Origin: Streptomyces iranensis
GTDB lineage: Bacteria; Actinomycetota; Actinomycetes; Streptomycetales; Streptomycetaceae
DNA length: 64,000 nucleotides
Direction: 5' to 3'
Assembly: GCF_017874715.1 (NCBI RefSeq)
Contig: NZ_JAGGLR010000028.1
Location: 62,001 to 126,000 of the forward strand
A model generated the notes under the pieces. The model did no database searches. It was not told the DNA's origin and was given only the letters and a program-made list of their open reading frames with translations. The position numbers and the translations under genes were made by a program. Position 1 is the stretch's first letter. Every line of letters starts with the position of its first letter. Positions 16,417 to 25,245 of the stretch are shown here, piece after piece.

Positions 16417-17463
16417 TCAACTCCCGTGCCCCGTACGGCGCGGGGGCCTGCGCGTGCGGGTCCAGTCCACCAACTGGCGGGCCGTCCAGGTGGTGATGAC
16501 GCGCTCCACCGGCACCCCGCATTCCACGGCCCGTGCGCATCCGCCTGGCTGCCAGTCGAGCTGGCCGGGCGCGTGGGCGTCGGTGTCGATGGAGAAGAAC
16601 GTCCCCGCCCGCACGGCCTCGCGCAGCAGTCCGCGCGGCGGATCCAGCCGCTCCGGGCGGCAGTTGATCTCCACGGCAGTGCCCGCCTCCGCGCAGGCGC
16701 CGAAGACCTCCTCGTGGTCGAAGGCCGACTCGGGGCGCTTGCCACCGAGCAGCCGTCCGGTGCAGTGGCCCAGCACATCGACCAGCGGATCGCTGACGGC
16801 GGTGACCATCCGACGGGTCATGGGGCGGGCGTCCATCCGCAGCTTGGAGTGGACCGAGGCCACCACCACGTCCAACTGGTCCAGCAGCTCCGGCTCCTGG
16901 TCCAGGGAGCCGTCGGGGAGGATGTCGACCTCGATCCCGGTGAGCAACCGGAACGGGGCGAGTTTCGCGCGCAGCTCCGCCACCACGTCCAGCTGGGCGC
17001 GCAGCCGGTCCGCCGAGAGGCCGCGGGCCACCGTCAGCCGTGGGGAATGGTCGGTGAGCACCGCCCACTTGTGCCCCAGCCGCGCCGCCGTACGGGCCAT
17101 CAGCTCGATCGGAGAACCGCCGTCGGACCAGTCCGAGTGCATATGGCAGTCCCCGCGCAGCGCGGCGCACAGCTTCGCCGCACCCTCGTCGGGCTCGCGC
17201 CCGGCCTCGGCGGCCTCGGTCTCCAGCTTCGCCAGATACCCGGGCACCTGGTCCTTCAGCGCCTCCTGGACCACCTGCGAGGTCTTGGGGCCGAGTCCTT
17301 TGAGCGACCGGAGGGTGCCGTTCGCGGCCCGCCGCTCCACCTCCTCGGGGTCCAGGTCGGCGAGCACCGACTGGGCCGTGCGGAAGGCACGCACCCGGTA
17401 GGTCGGCGCCTGGTCGCGCTCCAGGAGAAACGCGATCCGGTCCAGGGCCTCCAGGGGGTCCAT
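16417..17463 (-). CDS. PHP-domain phosphoesterase with helix-hairpin-helix N-terminus
   Basis: 348 residues. The N-terminal third (about 1-90) resembles the helix-hairpin-helix region of family X DNA polymerases (LKGLGPKTSQVVQEAL). The PHP domain follows, with GDCHMHSDWSDGG and AVLTDHSPRL as metal motifs, then EVDIL, VVASVHSK, GHCTG, EINCRP and DTDAHA. The nucleotidyl-transferase part of PolX is missing, so it is a stand-alone PHP protein, probably a phosphatase or nuclease. ATG at 17463 has GAGGAG upstream. It is 29 bp downstream of the GH65 gene in the same direction. Confidence 0.82.
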   Translation of the reverse strand: MDPLEALDRIAFLLERDQAPTYRVRAFRTAQSVLADLDPEEVERRAANGTLRSLKGLGPKTSQVVQEALKDQVPGYLAKLETEAAEAGREPDEGAAKLCAALRGDCHMHSDWSDGGSPIELMARTAARLGHKWAVLTDHSPRLTVARGLSADRLRAQLDVVAELRAKLAPFRLLTGIEVDILPDGSLDQEPELLDQLDVVVASVHSKLRMDARPMTRRMVTAVSDPLVDVLGHCTGRLLGGKRPESAFDHEEVFGACAEAGTAVEINCRPERLDPPRGLLREAVRAGTFFSIDTDAHAPGQLDWQPGGCARAVECGVPVERVITTWTARQLVDWTRTRRPPRRTGHGS

Positions 17464-17492
17464 CGGCGCTCCTCGCTGTGGGCGTCCGTGCC

Positions 17493-19838
17493 TCAGGCGC
17501 GGCGGTTGGGGCGGCGGCCGGGGGGCTGATGGGGTTCGGGACGTGCCGTCAGCTCGTCGATATCGCAGGTCCGGGGGGTCTTCTCGGAGACGGTGATGGG
17601 CCGGCCGTAGTGCCGGATCTCCAGGGGGGCGCCCTCGGCCAGGGAGTAGGTGACGGAGCGGTCGGTGATCTCCACGCGCAGCCTCCGGCCCAGCACCTGC
17701 ATGGTGAAGGCGAGCCGGGCCAGCTTCTCGGGCAGTTTGGGCGAGAACTCCAGCCTGCCGTCGCGGTGCCGCATCCCGCCGAACCCGGCGACCAGGGCGA
17801 TCCAGGTGCCGGCGAGCGAGGCGATGTGCAGACCGTCGCGGGTGTTGTGCTCCAGGTCCTTGAGGTCCATCAGGGCCGCCTCGCCCAGGTAGTCGTAGGC
17901 GAGCCGCAGATGGCCGACCTCGGCCGCCATGACGGCCTGGGCACACGCGGAAAGCGAGGAGTCCCGGACCGTCAGCCGCTCGTAGTAGTCGAAGTTGCGT
18001 GCCTTCTCCTCCTCGGTGAAGCACTCGCCGCGCAGATACATCGCCAGCACCAGGTCGGCCTGTTTGACCACCTGCTTGCGGTACATGTCGAAGTACGGGA
18101 AGTGGAGCATCAGCGGGTACTGGTCGGAGTGCGTGCCCTGGAAGTCCCACTCCTGGTGGCCGGTGAAGTCCGCGGACTGCTCATGGACGCCCAGGGTCTT
18201 GTTGTACGGGACGGACATCGACTCGGCGGCGTCCCGCCAGGCGGCGGCCTCCTCGTCGTCGACGCCCAGTTCGGCGCCCTTGTCCGGGTGGCGTTCGACG
18301 ATGTCCGCGGCGGCCCGCAGATTCGACTGGGCCATGAGGTTGGTGTAGACGTTGTCGTCCGCGACGGCGCTGTACTCGTCCGGCCCGGTCACTCCGTCGA
18401 TGTGGAAACGGCCGTGGTGGTCGTGGTGGCCGAGGGAGCGCCACAGCCGGGCGGTCTCCACCAGCAGCTCCACGGCGGTCTCGCGCTCGAACTCGTCGTC
18501 GCCGGTGGCGGCCACATAGCGCACCACCGCGTCCGCCACATCGGCGTTGACGTGGAAGGCCGCGGTACCGGCCGGCCAGTAGGCGGAGCATTCGGAGCCG
18601 TCGATGGTGCGCCAGGGGAAGGCGGCGCCCTCGTGGCCCAGCTGCCGGGCCCGGTCCCGGGCGGCGGGCAGGATGGACTGCCGCCAGCGCAGCGCCTCGG
18701 CCACGGACTCGGGGAAGGTGTAGGTGAGCAGGGGCAGGACGAAGGTGTCGGTGTCCCAGAAGGAGTGGCCGTCGTAGCCGGAGCCGGTGAGGCCCTTGGC
18801 GGGGATGGCCCGTTCCTCGGCGCGGGCGCCGGCCTGCAGCACATGGAAGAGGGCGAACCGCACGGCCTGCTGGATCTCGGCGTCCCCCTCCACCTCGACG
18901 TCGGCGCGGGACCAGAAGTCCTCCAGCCAGGCGCGCTGCTGGTCCACCAGGCCACGCCAGCCGGTACTGGCGGCCCCGGCCAGCGCGGCCTCGACCTGGT
19001 CCCGTACGGCGGGCAGCGAGCGGGCGCCGGACCAGCCGTAGGCCACCAGCTTCTCCAGCCGCAGCACCTGGCCCGGCTCCAGCACCGAGGTGACGGTCAG
19101 CCGGGCGACGTCGTCGGTGCTCTCGCTGGAGTGGCGGGTGGGCGGCGGCCCGGTGATCAGGTGGTCGGCGGCGGTCGCGACCCGCAGACAGCTGGCGTCG
19201 GTGCAGTGGATCAGCCGCAGCCGCTTGTCGGCGGCCGCGTTCTCCTCGGGCTTGAGCGGGGACTCCAGGGCCTCGGCCACCCGGGGGTCGCCGCCGGGCT
19301 CGGGGAGTTGCTCGTTGGCGACCAGTTCGGACTGGACGACGACGCGGATCTGGGCGTCGACGGCCTCCACCTCGTAGGCGACGGCGGCGATGGCCCGCTG
19401 GGTGAGGGAGACCAGCCGGGTGGAGCGGACCCGCACGCTGATGCCGGAGGGGGAGGTCCATTCGCAGGTGCGATGGAGCAGCCCGCCGCGCAGATCGAGC
19501 ACCCGCTCATGGGAGCGCAGCCGTCCGTAGCGCAGATCGAAGGGCTCGTCGTCCACCAGCAGCCGGATGATCTTGCCGTTGGTGACGTTGATCATGGTCT
19601 GGCCGGCCTCGGGGTAGCCGTATCCGGCCTCGGCGTAGGGCAGGGGACGCCGTTCGTACACCCCGTTGAGGTAGGAGCCGGGGAGGCCGTGGGGCTCCCC
19701 CTCGTCGAGGTTGGCGCGCCAGCCCACATGGCCGTTGGAGAGCGCGAAGACCGATTCGCTCTGGGGCAGCAGATCGAGCCGGAGATCGGTCTCCCGCAGC
19801 GCCCAGGGGTCGACGGCGTACGAGGAATCGGTGATCAC
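17493..19838 (-). CDS. Glycoside hydrolase family 65 disaccharide phosphorylase
   Basis: 781-residue cytosolic enzyme. N-terminal beta-sandwich (about 1-270), then an (alpha/alpha)6 barrel with FWDTDTFVLPLLT and VTGPDEYSAVADDNVYTN. Glu488 in GPDEY is the general acid of inverting GH65 phosphorylases; the phosphate-site region is further on. It should split a glucose disaccharide (maltose, trehalose or kojibiose) with phosphate, giving beta-glucose 1-phosphate. The GTG start overlaps the stop of the beta-phosphoglucomutase gene (GTGA), which fits: the phosphorylase makes the mutase substrate. The particular disaccharide cannot be decided. Confidence 0.88.
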   Translation of the reverse strand: MITDSSYAVDPWALRETDLRLDLLPQSESVFALSNGHVGWRANLDEGEPHGLPGSYLNGVYERRPLPYAEAGYGYPEAGQTMINVTNGKIIRLLVDDEPFDLRYGRLRSHERVLDLRGGLLHRTCEWTSPSGISVRVRSTRLVSLTQRAIAAVAYEVEAVDAQIRVVVQSELVANEQLPEPGGDPRVAEALESPLKPEENAAADKRLRLIHCTDASCLRVATAADHLITGPPPTRHSSESTDDVARLTVTSVLEPGQVLRLEKLVAYGWSGARSLPAVRDQVEAALAGAASTGWRGLVDQQRAWLEDFWSRADVEVEGDAEIQQAVRFALFHVLQAGARAEERAIPAKGLTGSGYDGHSFWDTDTFVLPLLTYTFPESVAEALRWRQSILPAARDRARQLGHEGAAFPWRTIDGSECSAYWPAGTAAFHVNADVADAVVRYVAATGDDEFERETAVELLVETARLWRSLGHHDHHGRFHIDGVTGPDEYSAVADDNVYTNLMAQSNLRAAADIVERHPDKGAELGVDDEEAAAWRDAAESMSVPYNKTLGVHEQSADFTGHQEWDFQGTHSDQYPLMLHFPYFDMYRKQVVKQADLVLAMYLRGECFTEEEKARNFDYYERLTVRDSSLSACAQAVMAAEVGHLRLAYDYLGEAALMDLKDLEHNTRDGLHIASLAGTWIALVAGFGGMRHRDGRLEFSPKLPEKLARLAFTMQVLGRRLRVEITDRSVTYSLAEGAPLEIRHYGRPITVSEKTPRTCDIDELTARPEPHQPPGRRPNRRA

Positions 19839-20578
19839 GAGTCGTCCTCCAGCAGCTCGGCGAGATCCTTGACCACGATGTCGGCGCCGTGTGCGCGCAG
19901 CGCGTCGGCCTGGCCCACTCGGTCCACGCCGACGACACGGCCAAAGTGCCCGGAATGCCCGGCCTCCATGCCCGCCAGGGCGTCCTCGAAGACGGCGGCC
20001 GCCTCGGGCCCGATGGCCAGCTCCCGTCCGGCCTCCAGGAAGGTGTCGGGGTGCGGTTTGCCGGGCAGCTTGCGCTCGGCGGCGACCACACCGTCGATCC
20101 GCACCTCGAAGAGGTGCTCGATACCGGCGGCGATCAGCACATCGCGGCAGTTGGCACTGGAGGAGACGACCGCGGTCCGCAGGCCCTCGGCGCGCACGGC
20201 CTCCACGAAGCGCACCGAGCCCGGGTACGCCTCCACCCCCTCCTTCCGGATCTTCTCCAGGACGAGGATGTTCTTGCGGTTGCCCAGGCCGTGCACGGTG
20301 TCCCGGTCGGGCGGGTCGTCCGGCTCGCCGTCGGGGAGCTCGATGCCCCGGGAGGCCAGGAAGGTGCGCACCCCGTCGGCGCGCGGACGGCCGTCCACGT
20401 ACTCGTCGTAGTCGCGGCCCGAGTCGAAGGGGCGGAACGAGGGGCCGTCGCGCCGCCGCAGATACTCGTCGAACATCTGTTTCCACGCCGCCGCGTGCAC
20501 CACCGCGGTCCTGGTCAGCACGCCGTCGAGGTCGAACAGGCAGGCTCGGATGCCATCGGGCAGGCAGAGCTTGGTCAT
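19835..20578 (-). CDS. pgmB: Beta-phosphoglucomutase-type HAD hydrolase
   Basis: 247 residues. HAD motif I is LFDLDGVLTR, with the nucleophile Asp followed by Asp two positions later. Motif II is VVSSSANC, motif III the Lys in LPGKPHPDTF, and motif IV FEDALAGMEAG. The helical cap after motif I suits a sugar phosphate. The coupling to a GH65 phosphorylase makes conversion of beta-glucose 1-phosphate to glucose 6-phosphate the likely reaction. Start ATG 20578. A hairpin and a tandem-repeat tract separate it from the oxidoreductase upstream. Confidence 0.85.
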   Translation of the reverse strand: MTKLCLPDGIRACLFDLDGVLTRTAVVHAAAWKQMFDEYLRRRDGPSFRPFDSGRDYDEYVDGRPRADGVRTFLASRGIELPDGEPDDPPDRDTVHGLGNRKNILVLEKIRKEGVEAYPGSVRFVEAVRAEGLRTAVVSSSANCRDVLIAAGIEHLFEVRIDGVVAAERKLPGKPHPDTFLEAGRELAIGPEAAAVFEDALAGMEAGHSGHFGRVVGVDRVGQADALRAHGADIVVKDLAELLEDDS

Positions 20579-20610
20579 GGCCCCCGGTTCCCCCGGGAAC
20601 GCCGGAATAT

Positions 20611-20637
20611 GCGGGGGAAGGGGAAGCCTTCCCCCGC
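20611..20637 (-). terminator. Hairpin between the Gfo/Idh and pgmB genes
   Basis: GCGGGGGAAGG pairs exactly with CCTTCCCCCGC across a 5-nt loop. It lies downstream of the Gfo/Idh gene and 32 bp before the pgmB start on the minus strand, so it likely ends the former transcript or attenuates the latter. A smaller hairpin (GTTCCC-CC-GGGAAC) follows at 20587-20600. Confidence 0.55.
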
Positions 20638-20652
20638 TCGGCGGAGCACGGC

Positions 20653-20772
20653 GCGCACTCGGCGCGGGACGGGCGCGCTCAGCACGGGACGGGTGCGCTC
20701 AGCACGGGACGGGCGCACTCGGCGCGGGACGGGTGCGCTCAGCACGGGACGGGTGCGCTCAGCACGGGACGG
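20653..20772. repeat. Six 20-bp tandem repeats
   Basis: Six head-to-tail 20-bp units, typically GTGCGCTCAGCACGGGACGG, with two units reading GCGCACTCGGCGCGGGACGG. Each common unit holds a small inverted repeat (GTGC and GCAC). Decayed units continue to about 20830, into the 3' end of the Gfo/Idh gene. There are no unique spacers, so it is not CRISPR. Confidence 0.9.
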
Positions 20773-20820
20773 CGTTCGTCCACCAGGGACGGCGCTAGCT
20801 CACCACGCAACAGCGCTCGC

Positions 20821-21720
20821 TCAACGCGGCACGACGGTGCGCCCCTCGCGGCCGGAGCGGTCGGCGGCCTCCAGGACGGCGACGACCTCCCGGCCGAACC
20901 GTACGTCGCACGGGTCGGCGGCGCCGCCGTCGCGGGCGGCGCCCAGCAGCCGGTCGACGGCCGTGGCGAAGGCGTCCAGGGCGGTGGTCCCCGCCTCGGG
21001 CACCGCGGCGATCCCCCGCTCGCCGTAGAAGTCGCACGAGAAGCCCTGGGCGGCGGGCCGGGCGTCCAGGGTGAGCGCGAGGGTGCCGATGGCGCCGGAG
21101 TGGTGGCGCAGCAGCACATGCGCGGCGCCGCGCGGCCCCTCGAGAGCGGTGACCTCGGCCACCGGGCCGAGGACCGGCAGCAGGACGGACAGCGAGTGCG
21201 GGCCGACGTCCCACAGCCCGCCACGCTCCCGCCGCCAGTGGGAGTCGCCGTAGTGGCCGCCGGGCTGGAAGATCGAGGCGAAGGCGGTGGCACGGCCGCC
21301 GTCCCAGCCGCCGTCCGCCGCGGCCTGCCGGAGGAAGGACTCGACGGGCGCAGCGAAGCGGTTGGTGAAGAACACGACCGAGGCCAGCCCGCGCTCGTCC
21401 ACGGCGCGCACGATCCGGTCGGCCTCCTCGGTGCCGAAGGCCAGCGGCTTGTCCAGGAGCAGATGGCATCCGGCGAGCGCGGCCCGCTCGGCGAGGCCGC
21501 TCTGGATGTCCGGCGGAAGGGCGATGGCCACGGCGTCCACGTCGGCGATCAGGGCGTCGGCGTCCGGATGGGCGCGGGTGCCCCAGCGGTCCGCCAGCAC
21601 CTTCGCCTTCGCCGGGTCGCGCCCCCAGATCCCGGCCAGTTCGGCCACGGGGTGCGCGGCGAGCGCCGCCGCGTGGGTCTCGGCCGCCCAGTGTCCGGTG
21701 CCCAGCACTCCGAACCGCAC
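20821..21720 (-). CDS. Gfo/Idh/MocA-family oxidoreductase
   Basis: 299 residues, shorter than the usual 330-380. The N-terminal Rossmann fold has GVLGTGHWAAE as the NAD(P) loop; the family signature appears as LLDKPLAFG, where EKP is usual. The C-terminal half is the sugar-binding alpha/beta domain, with HYGDSHWR and GLWDVGPHSL. The start is GTG at 21720. The substrate is probably a sugar or cyclitol. The gene is upstream of the pgmB-GH65 pair in the same direction but separated by repeats and a hairpin, so co-transcription is uncertain. Confidence 0.82.
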   Translation of the reverse strand: MRFGVLGTGHWAAETHAAALAAHPVAELAGIWGRDPAKAKVLADRWGTRAHPDADALIADVDAVAIALPPDIQSGLAERAALAGCHLLLDKPLAFGTEEADRIVRAVDERGLASVVFFTNRFAAPVESFLRQAAADGGWDGGRATAFASIFQPGGHYGDSHWRRERGGLWDVGPHSLSVLLPVLGPVAEVTALEGPRGAAHVLLRHHSGAIGTLALTLDARPAAQGFSCDFYGERGIAAVPEAGTTALDAFATAVDRLLGAARDGGAADPCDVRFGREVVAVLEAADRSGREGRTVVPR

Positions 21721-21943
21721 TGTCCGTCCCCCTCCGCCTCCGCGCGAAGCCCCCGGAGTCCTCCCCGGGCGTCGGCCGCGATCCTACGCCCGTACGGCCC
21801 GGCCGCTTCGGCCGAGGGCGGTACGCCGCTCCCCCGCTTGGCCTCGGGCGGATGCCGGTGGCCAGGGGCGGTGCCAGGGTGAGGCCATGGCCGGCCACGG
21901 TGCGGGTGACGGCCGAAGCCCACCCTCACCGCTGGAGGAACCC

Positions 21944-23194
21944 GTGGCCCGTGGCTCGTCGCGCTCCCTCTCCCGCGCACACCGGCGGCGTGCCACGGTC
22001 CGGGCCGCGGCGGCCCTGCTGCTGTGCGGGGCAGCGGTGCCGGCCTGCGCCTCCTCCAGCGAGCACCGGCCGGACCGGGCGGCGTCGGCGTCTGCGCGGC
22101 AGCGCGCGCTCCAGGCGTCGGCCGCGGCGAAGAGGAAGGCGGAGAAGGAGGCCGAGCGGGCCCGGCTGCTGCCGGGGATGCCGCCCCCGCTGGACCCGCA
22201 TGACCTCTACGCGGCCGACCGGCCGGGGAAGCTGTCCCGGACGGTGCGGGACTATCCGTCGCGGGTGTACGTACCCAATACGCTCTCGGACACGGTGAGC
22301 GTCATCGACCCGAAGAAGTTCAAGGTCGTCCGCACGATCCAGGTGGGCCATCAGCCGCAGCACGTGGTGCCCTCGTGGGATCTGAAGACGCTGTGGGTCA
22401 ACAACGACCTGGGCAACACCCTCACCCCCATCAATCCCGGCAACGGCCGGGTGGGCCGTCCGGTGGACGTCCACGACCCGTACAACCTCTACTTCACCCC
22501 GGACGGGAAGTACGCCGTGGTGATGGCCTCCATGGACCGGGCGCTGGTCTTCCGGGACGCGCACACGATGAAGGTGGTCAAGTCGGTGCCGGTGGACTGC
22601 TACGGCGTGAACCACGCGGACTTCTCACCCGACGGGCGCTACTTCATCGTCTCGTGCGAGTTCTCCGGTGAGCTGCTGAAGGTGGACACGGCGAAGAAGA
22701 AGGTGATCGCCAAGCAGCGGCTGCCGATCGCCGGGGCCATGCCGCAGGACGTCAAGATCTCGCCCAACGGCAAGACCTGGTACATCGCCGACATGGTGGC
22801 GAACGGCCTGTGGGTGCTCGACGGCGACACCTTCGGCAAGCCGCGGCTGCTGCCCACCGGGAAGGGCACACACGGCCTGTACGTCAGCCGCGACTCCCGC
22901 GCCATGTACATCTCCAACCGCGGCGAGGGCACCATCTCGGTGCTGTCCTTCAAGAGCGGCAAGCTGGTGCGACGGTGGCGGCTCCCCGGCGGCGGCAGCC
23001 CCGACATGGGCGGGGTGTCCGCCGACGGCAAGGTGCTGTGGCTCTCGGGCCGCTACAACGCCGAGGTCTACGCGATCGACACCCGCACCGGCCGGCTGCG
23101 CGCCCGGATCCCGGTCGGCGGTGGCCCGCACGGGCTCGCGGTCTATCCCCAGCCCGGCCGGTACTCCCTCGGCCACACCGGAATCTTCCGCTGA
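21944..23194 (+). CDS. Secreted YncE-like beta-propeller protein
   Basis: 416 residues. An N-terminal basic region and hydrophobic stretch ending AAVPAC suggest a lipoprotein signal, though Pro before Ala in the lipobox is unusual. A charged Ala/Lys/Glu helix (about 50-85) follows. From RVYVPNTLSDTVSVIDPKKF onward it has six to seven 40-residue blades of the YncE/YVTN type, with recurring VNNDLGNTLTPI, ISNRGEGTISVL and GGGPHGLAV. No catalytic residues are evident; such propellers bind proteins, cofactors or metals. GTG at 21944 is four bases after GGAGGA. Confidence 0.78.
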   Translation: MARGSSRSLSRAHRRRATVRAAAALLLCGAAVPACASSSEHRPDRAASASARQRALQASAAAKRKAEKEAERARLLPGMPPPLDPHDLYAADRPGKLSRTVRDYPSRVYVPNTLSDTVSVIDPKKFKVVRTIQVGHQPQHVVPSWDLKTLWVNNDLGNTLTPINPGNGRVGRPVDVHDPYNLYFTPDGKYAVVMASMDRALVFRDAHTMKVVKSVPVDCYGVNHADFSPDGRYFIVSCEFSGELLKVDTAKKKVIAKQRLPIAGAMPQDVKISPNGKTWYIADMVANGLWVLDGDTFGKPRLLPTGKGTHGLYVSRDSRAMYISNRGEGTISVLSFKSGKLVRRWRLPGGGSPDMGGVSADGKVLWLSGRYNAEVYAIDTRTGRLRARIPVGGGPHGLAVYPQPGRYSLGHTGIFR

Positions 23195-23260
23195 GACGGT
23201 ATTCCCTGATTCCCGGGGCGCCACCCGGGTCCTGCGGCCTGTGACCATCTGCATAGCCTG

Positions 23261-23272
23261 CCTATATAGAGG
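23261..23272. promoter_or_regulatory. Possible MarR operator
   Basis: CCTATATAGAGG is symmetric at 10 of 12 positions and lies 18 bp before the marR start. A second AT-rich element (TATAT and ATATA arms at 23263-23281) overlaps it. Position and AT-rich symmetry suit MarR autoregulation; the sequence evidence is weak. Confidence 0.35.
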
Positions 23273-23290
23273 CATGATATAAAACTAGAT

Positions 23291-23794
23291 GTGGAATACA
23301 CACAGCAGTCCGGTGCCCGGGAATCCGACGCCCCCGCCACCCGTGAGGAGGTCGCGGAGGCGCTGGAGCGGCTGGCGTTCCTCGCGGTGCGCCATCTGAC
23401 CAACCGGGACATCAGCTTCACCGCGGCCTCGACCCTCGGCCGGCTCAGCCGGGAGGGCCCGTCCCGTCTCACGGCCCTGGCCGCCGACGAGGGCGTCACC
23501 CAGCCCTCGATGACCCAGCTCATCCAGCGGCTGGAGCGGCAGGGTCTGGTGACCCGGGTAGACGATCCGCACGACGGCCGGGTGGTGCTGGTGGCGATCA
23601 CCGATGCCGGGCGGGAGCTGCTCGCCGAGCGGCGCCACGGCCGTACGAACCGGCTCGCCGAACTGCTGGCCACCCTCCCCCCCGAGGACGAACAGGCACT
23701 CGCCACCGCCGTCCGCGCCGCCACCCCCGCCTTCCAGCGGCTCGTGGAGAACGCGGCACGGGCGCGGAAGTCCCCGGGAAACACCGCTTCCTGA
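23291..23794 (+). CDS. MarR-family transcriptional regulator
   Basis: 167 residues. The winged helix-turn-helix is at about 40-105: STLGRLSREGPSRLTALAADEGVTQPSMTQLIQRLERQGLV, then wing RVDDPHDGRVVLVAITDAGREL, the MarR signature. The flanking helices form the dimer interface. The start is GTG at 23291 without a strong Shine-Dalgarno, so it may be leaderless or poorly translated. It is 71 bp upstream of an MFS exporter in the same direction, which is its probable target. Confidence 0.88.
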   Translation: MEYTQQSGARESDAPATREEVAEALERLAFLAVRHLTNRDISFTAASTLGRLSREGPSRLTALAADEGVTQPSMTQLIQRLERQGLVTRVDDPHDGRVVLVAITDAGRELLAERRHGRTNRLAELLATLPPEDEQALATAVRAATPAFQRLVENAARARKSPGNTAS

Positions 23795-23865
23795 TCAACC
23801 GGCACCCTGCCGCGCCACGGCTCGCCATGTCGTCACGGCTCGGGCCCTGAACGACGGAGCATCAT

Positions 23866-25137
23866 TTGTCCGCTCATCCCAGCGCCCCCAACCCCTTCAA
23901 GCAGCCGAAGGCCGTATGGGCGGTCGCCTTCGCCTGTGTGATCTCCTTCATGGGCATCGGCCTCGTGGATCCGATCCTGCCCTCCCTCTCCGCCAAGCTG
24001 CATGCCACGCCGAGTCAGGTGTCGCTGCTGTTCACCAGCTATCTGGTGGTCACCGCCGTCGCCATGCTGGTCACCGGGTTCGTCTCCAGCCGTATCGGCG
24101 CCAAGCGAACCCTGGTGGCCGGTCTGGTACTCATCGTGGTCTTCAGCGCGGCGGCCGGGGCCTCCGGCAGCATCGACGGGATCGTCGGCTTCCGCGCCGG
24201 ATGGGGGCTGGGCAACGCCCTCTTCATCGCCACCTCGCTGGCCGTCATCGTGGGCTCGGCCAGCGGTGGCTTCGCCGGCGCGATCATCCTCTACGAGACC
24301 GCACTGGGCATCGGCATCGCGATCGGGCCGCTGCTGGGCGGCGAGCTCGGCGCGATCAGCTGGCGCGGGCCGTTCTTCGGCGTGGCGGTCCTGATGGCCA
24401 TCGCGCTGATCGCGACCATCGTGCTGGTCCAGCCCACCCCGACACCGGCGCGCCGGGCCTCGATCGCCGACCCGCTCAAGGCGCTGCGCCACCGCGGGCT
24501 GCTCATCATGGGGCTGACCGCGCTCTGCTACAACTGGGGCTTCTTCACGGTGCTGGGCTACGCCCCGTTCCCGATGGACCTGGGCACCCATGAGCTCGGC
24601 TATGTCTTCACCTGCTGGGGTGTGCTCGTCGCCCTCTTCTCGGTCTTCGGGGCCCCCTGGCTCCAGGCACGGCTCGGCATAGCCCGCTCCCTGTATCTGA
24701 ATCTGGCGCTGTTCGCCCTCGACATCCTCGTCATCGGCCTGTTCACCGACTCCAAGCCGACGCTGATCGTGGCGGTGATCGTGGCCGGGGCCTTCATCGG
24801 GATCAACAACACCATCACCACCCAGGCGGTGATGACCGTCGCCCCCGTCGAACGGCCCGTCGCCTCCGCCTCCTACGGTTTCGTCCGCTTCATCGGCGGC
24901 GGTCTGGCCCCGTACGCGGCGGGGAAGATCGCCGAGCACAACGGCGTGCATCTGCCCTTCTACATCGGGGCGGCGGCGGTCGCGCTGGGTATCGGCGTCC
25001 TGGCCACCGGGCATTCGCTGCTCGCCGAGGCCGAGCGTGTCCAGGCGGCGGAGGCGGCCGGACACACCCCGGCCGAGGAGCGGCGCGAGACGCTGGAGAA
25101 GCAGGCGCTGGCCGAGGAACTCGGCTCGGCGGGCTGA
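23866..25137 (+). CDS. MFS exporter of the MarR pair
   Basis: 423 residues with twelve hydrophobic segments. The cytoplasmic loop FVSSRIGAKRTLVAG after helix 2 is a form of MFS motif A, and GIAIGPLLGGEL in helix 5 is the antiporter motif C of drug exporters. A central loop RRASIADPLKALRHRG links the two halves. The start is TTG at 23866 with GGAG 7 bases upstream; there is no ATG or GTG in a better position. Likely a drug:proton antiporter regulated by the preceding MarR protein. A GC-rich hairpin follows the stop at once. Confidence 0.85.
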   Translation: MSAHPSAPNPFKQPKAVWAVAFACVISFMGIGLVDPILPSLSAKLHATPSQVSLLFTSYLVVTAVAMLVTGFVSSRIGAKRTLVAGLVLIVVFSAAAGASGSIDGIVGFRAGWGLGNALFIATSLAVIVGSASGGFAGAIILYETALGIGIAIGPLLGGELGAISWRGPFFGVAVLMAIALIATIVLVQPTPTPARRASIADPLKALRHRGLLIMGLTALCYNWGFFTVLGYAPFPMDLGTHELGYVFTCWGVLVALFSVFGAPWLQARLGIARSLYLNLALFALDILVIGLFTDSKPTLIVAVIVAGAFIGINNTITTQAVMTVAPVERPVASASYGFVRFIGGGLAPYAAGKIAEHNGVHLPFYIGAAAVALGIGVLATGHSLLAEAERVQAAEAAGHTPAEERRETLEKQALAEELGSAG

Positions 25138-25141
25138 CGCG

Positions 25142-25167
25142 GGGCGGGGCCCCGGCGGGCCCCGCCC
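25142..25167 (+). terminator. Hairpin after the MFS gene
   Basis: GGGCGGGGCC and GGCCCCGCCC form a 10-bp stem with a 6-nt loop, starting 5 bp after the stop codon. Confidence 0.7.
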
Positions 25168-25175
25168 GTCCCCCT

Positions 25176-25245
25176 CAGATCCGCCGGGACCCCAGATCCG
25201 CCGGGAGCCTCAGGTCCGCCGGGAGTCTCAGATCCGCCAGGAGCG
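25176..25245. repeat. Four 17-18-bp tandem repeats at the toxin gene end
   Basis: Units CAGATCCGCCGGGAGCCT and close variants begin at 25176, 25193, 25211 and 25229. The last copy includes the stop codon and C-terminal codons (SWRI) of the toxin gene, so the array appears to have grown from the gene end outwards. Confidence 0.8.

Noticed and set aside
16417..18150. N-terminal extension of the PHP protein to 577 residues
   Set aside because: The extra part runs over the GH65 gene in another frame; ATG at 17463 has a good ribosome binding site.
20641..20800. Possible CRISPR array
   Set aside because: The 20-bp units are directly adjacent, with no unique spacers, and no cas genes are near.
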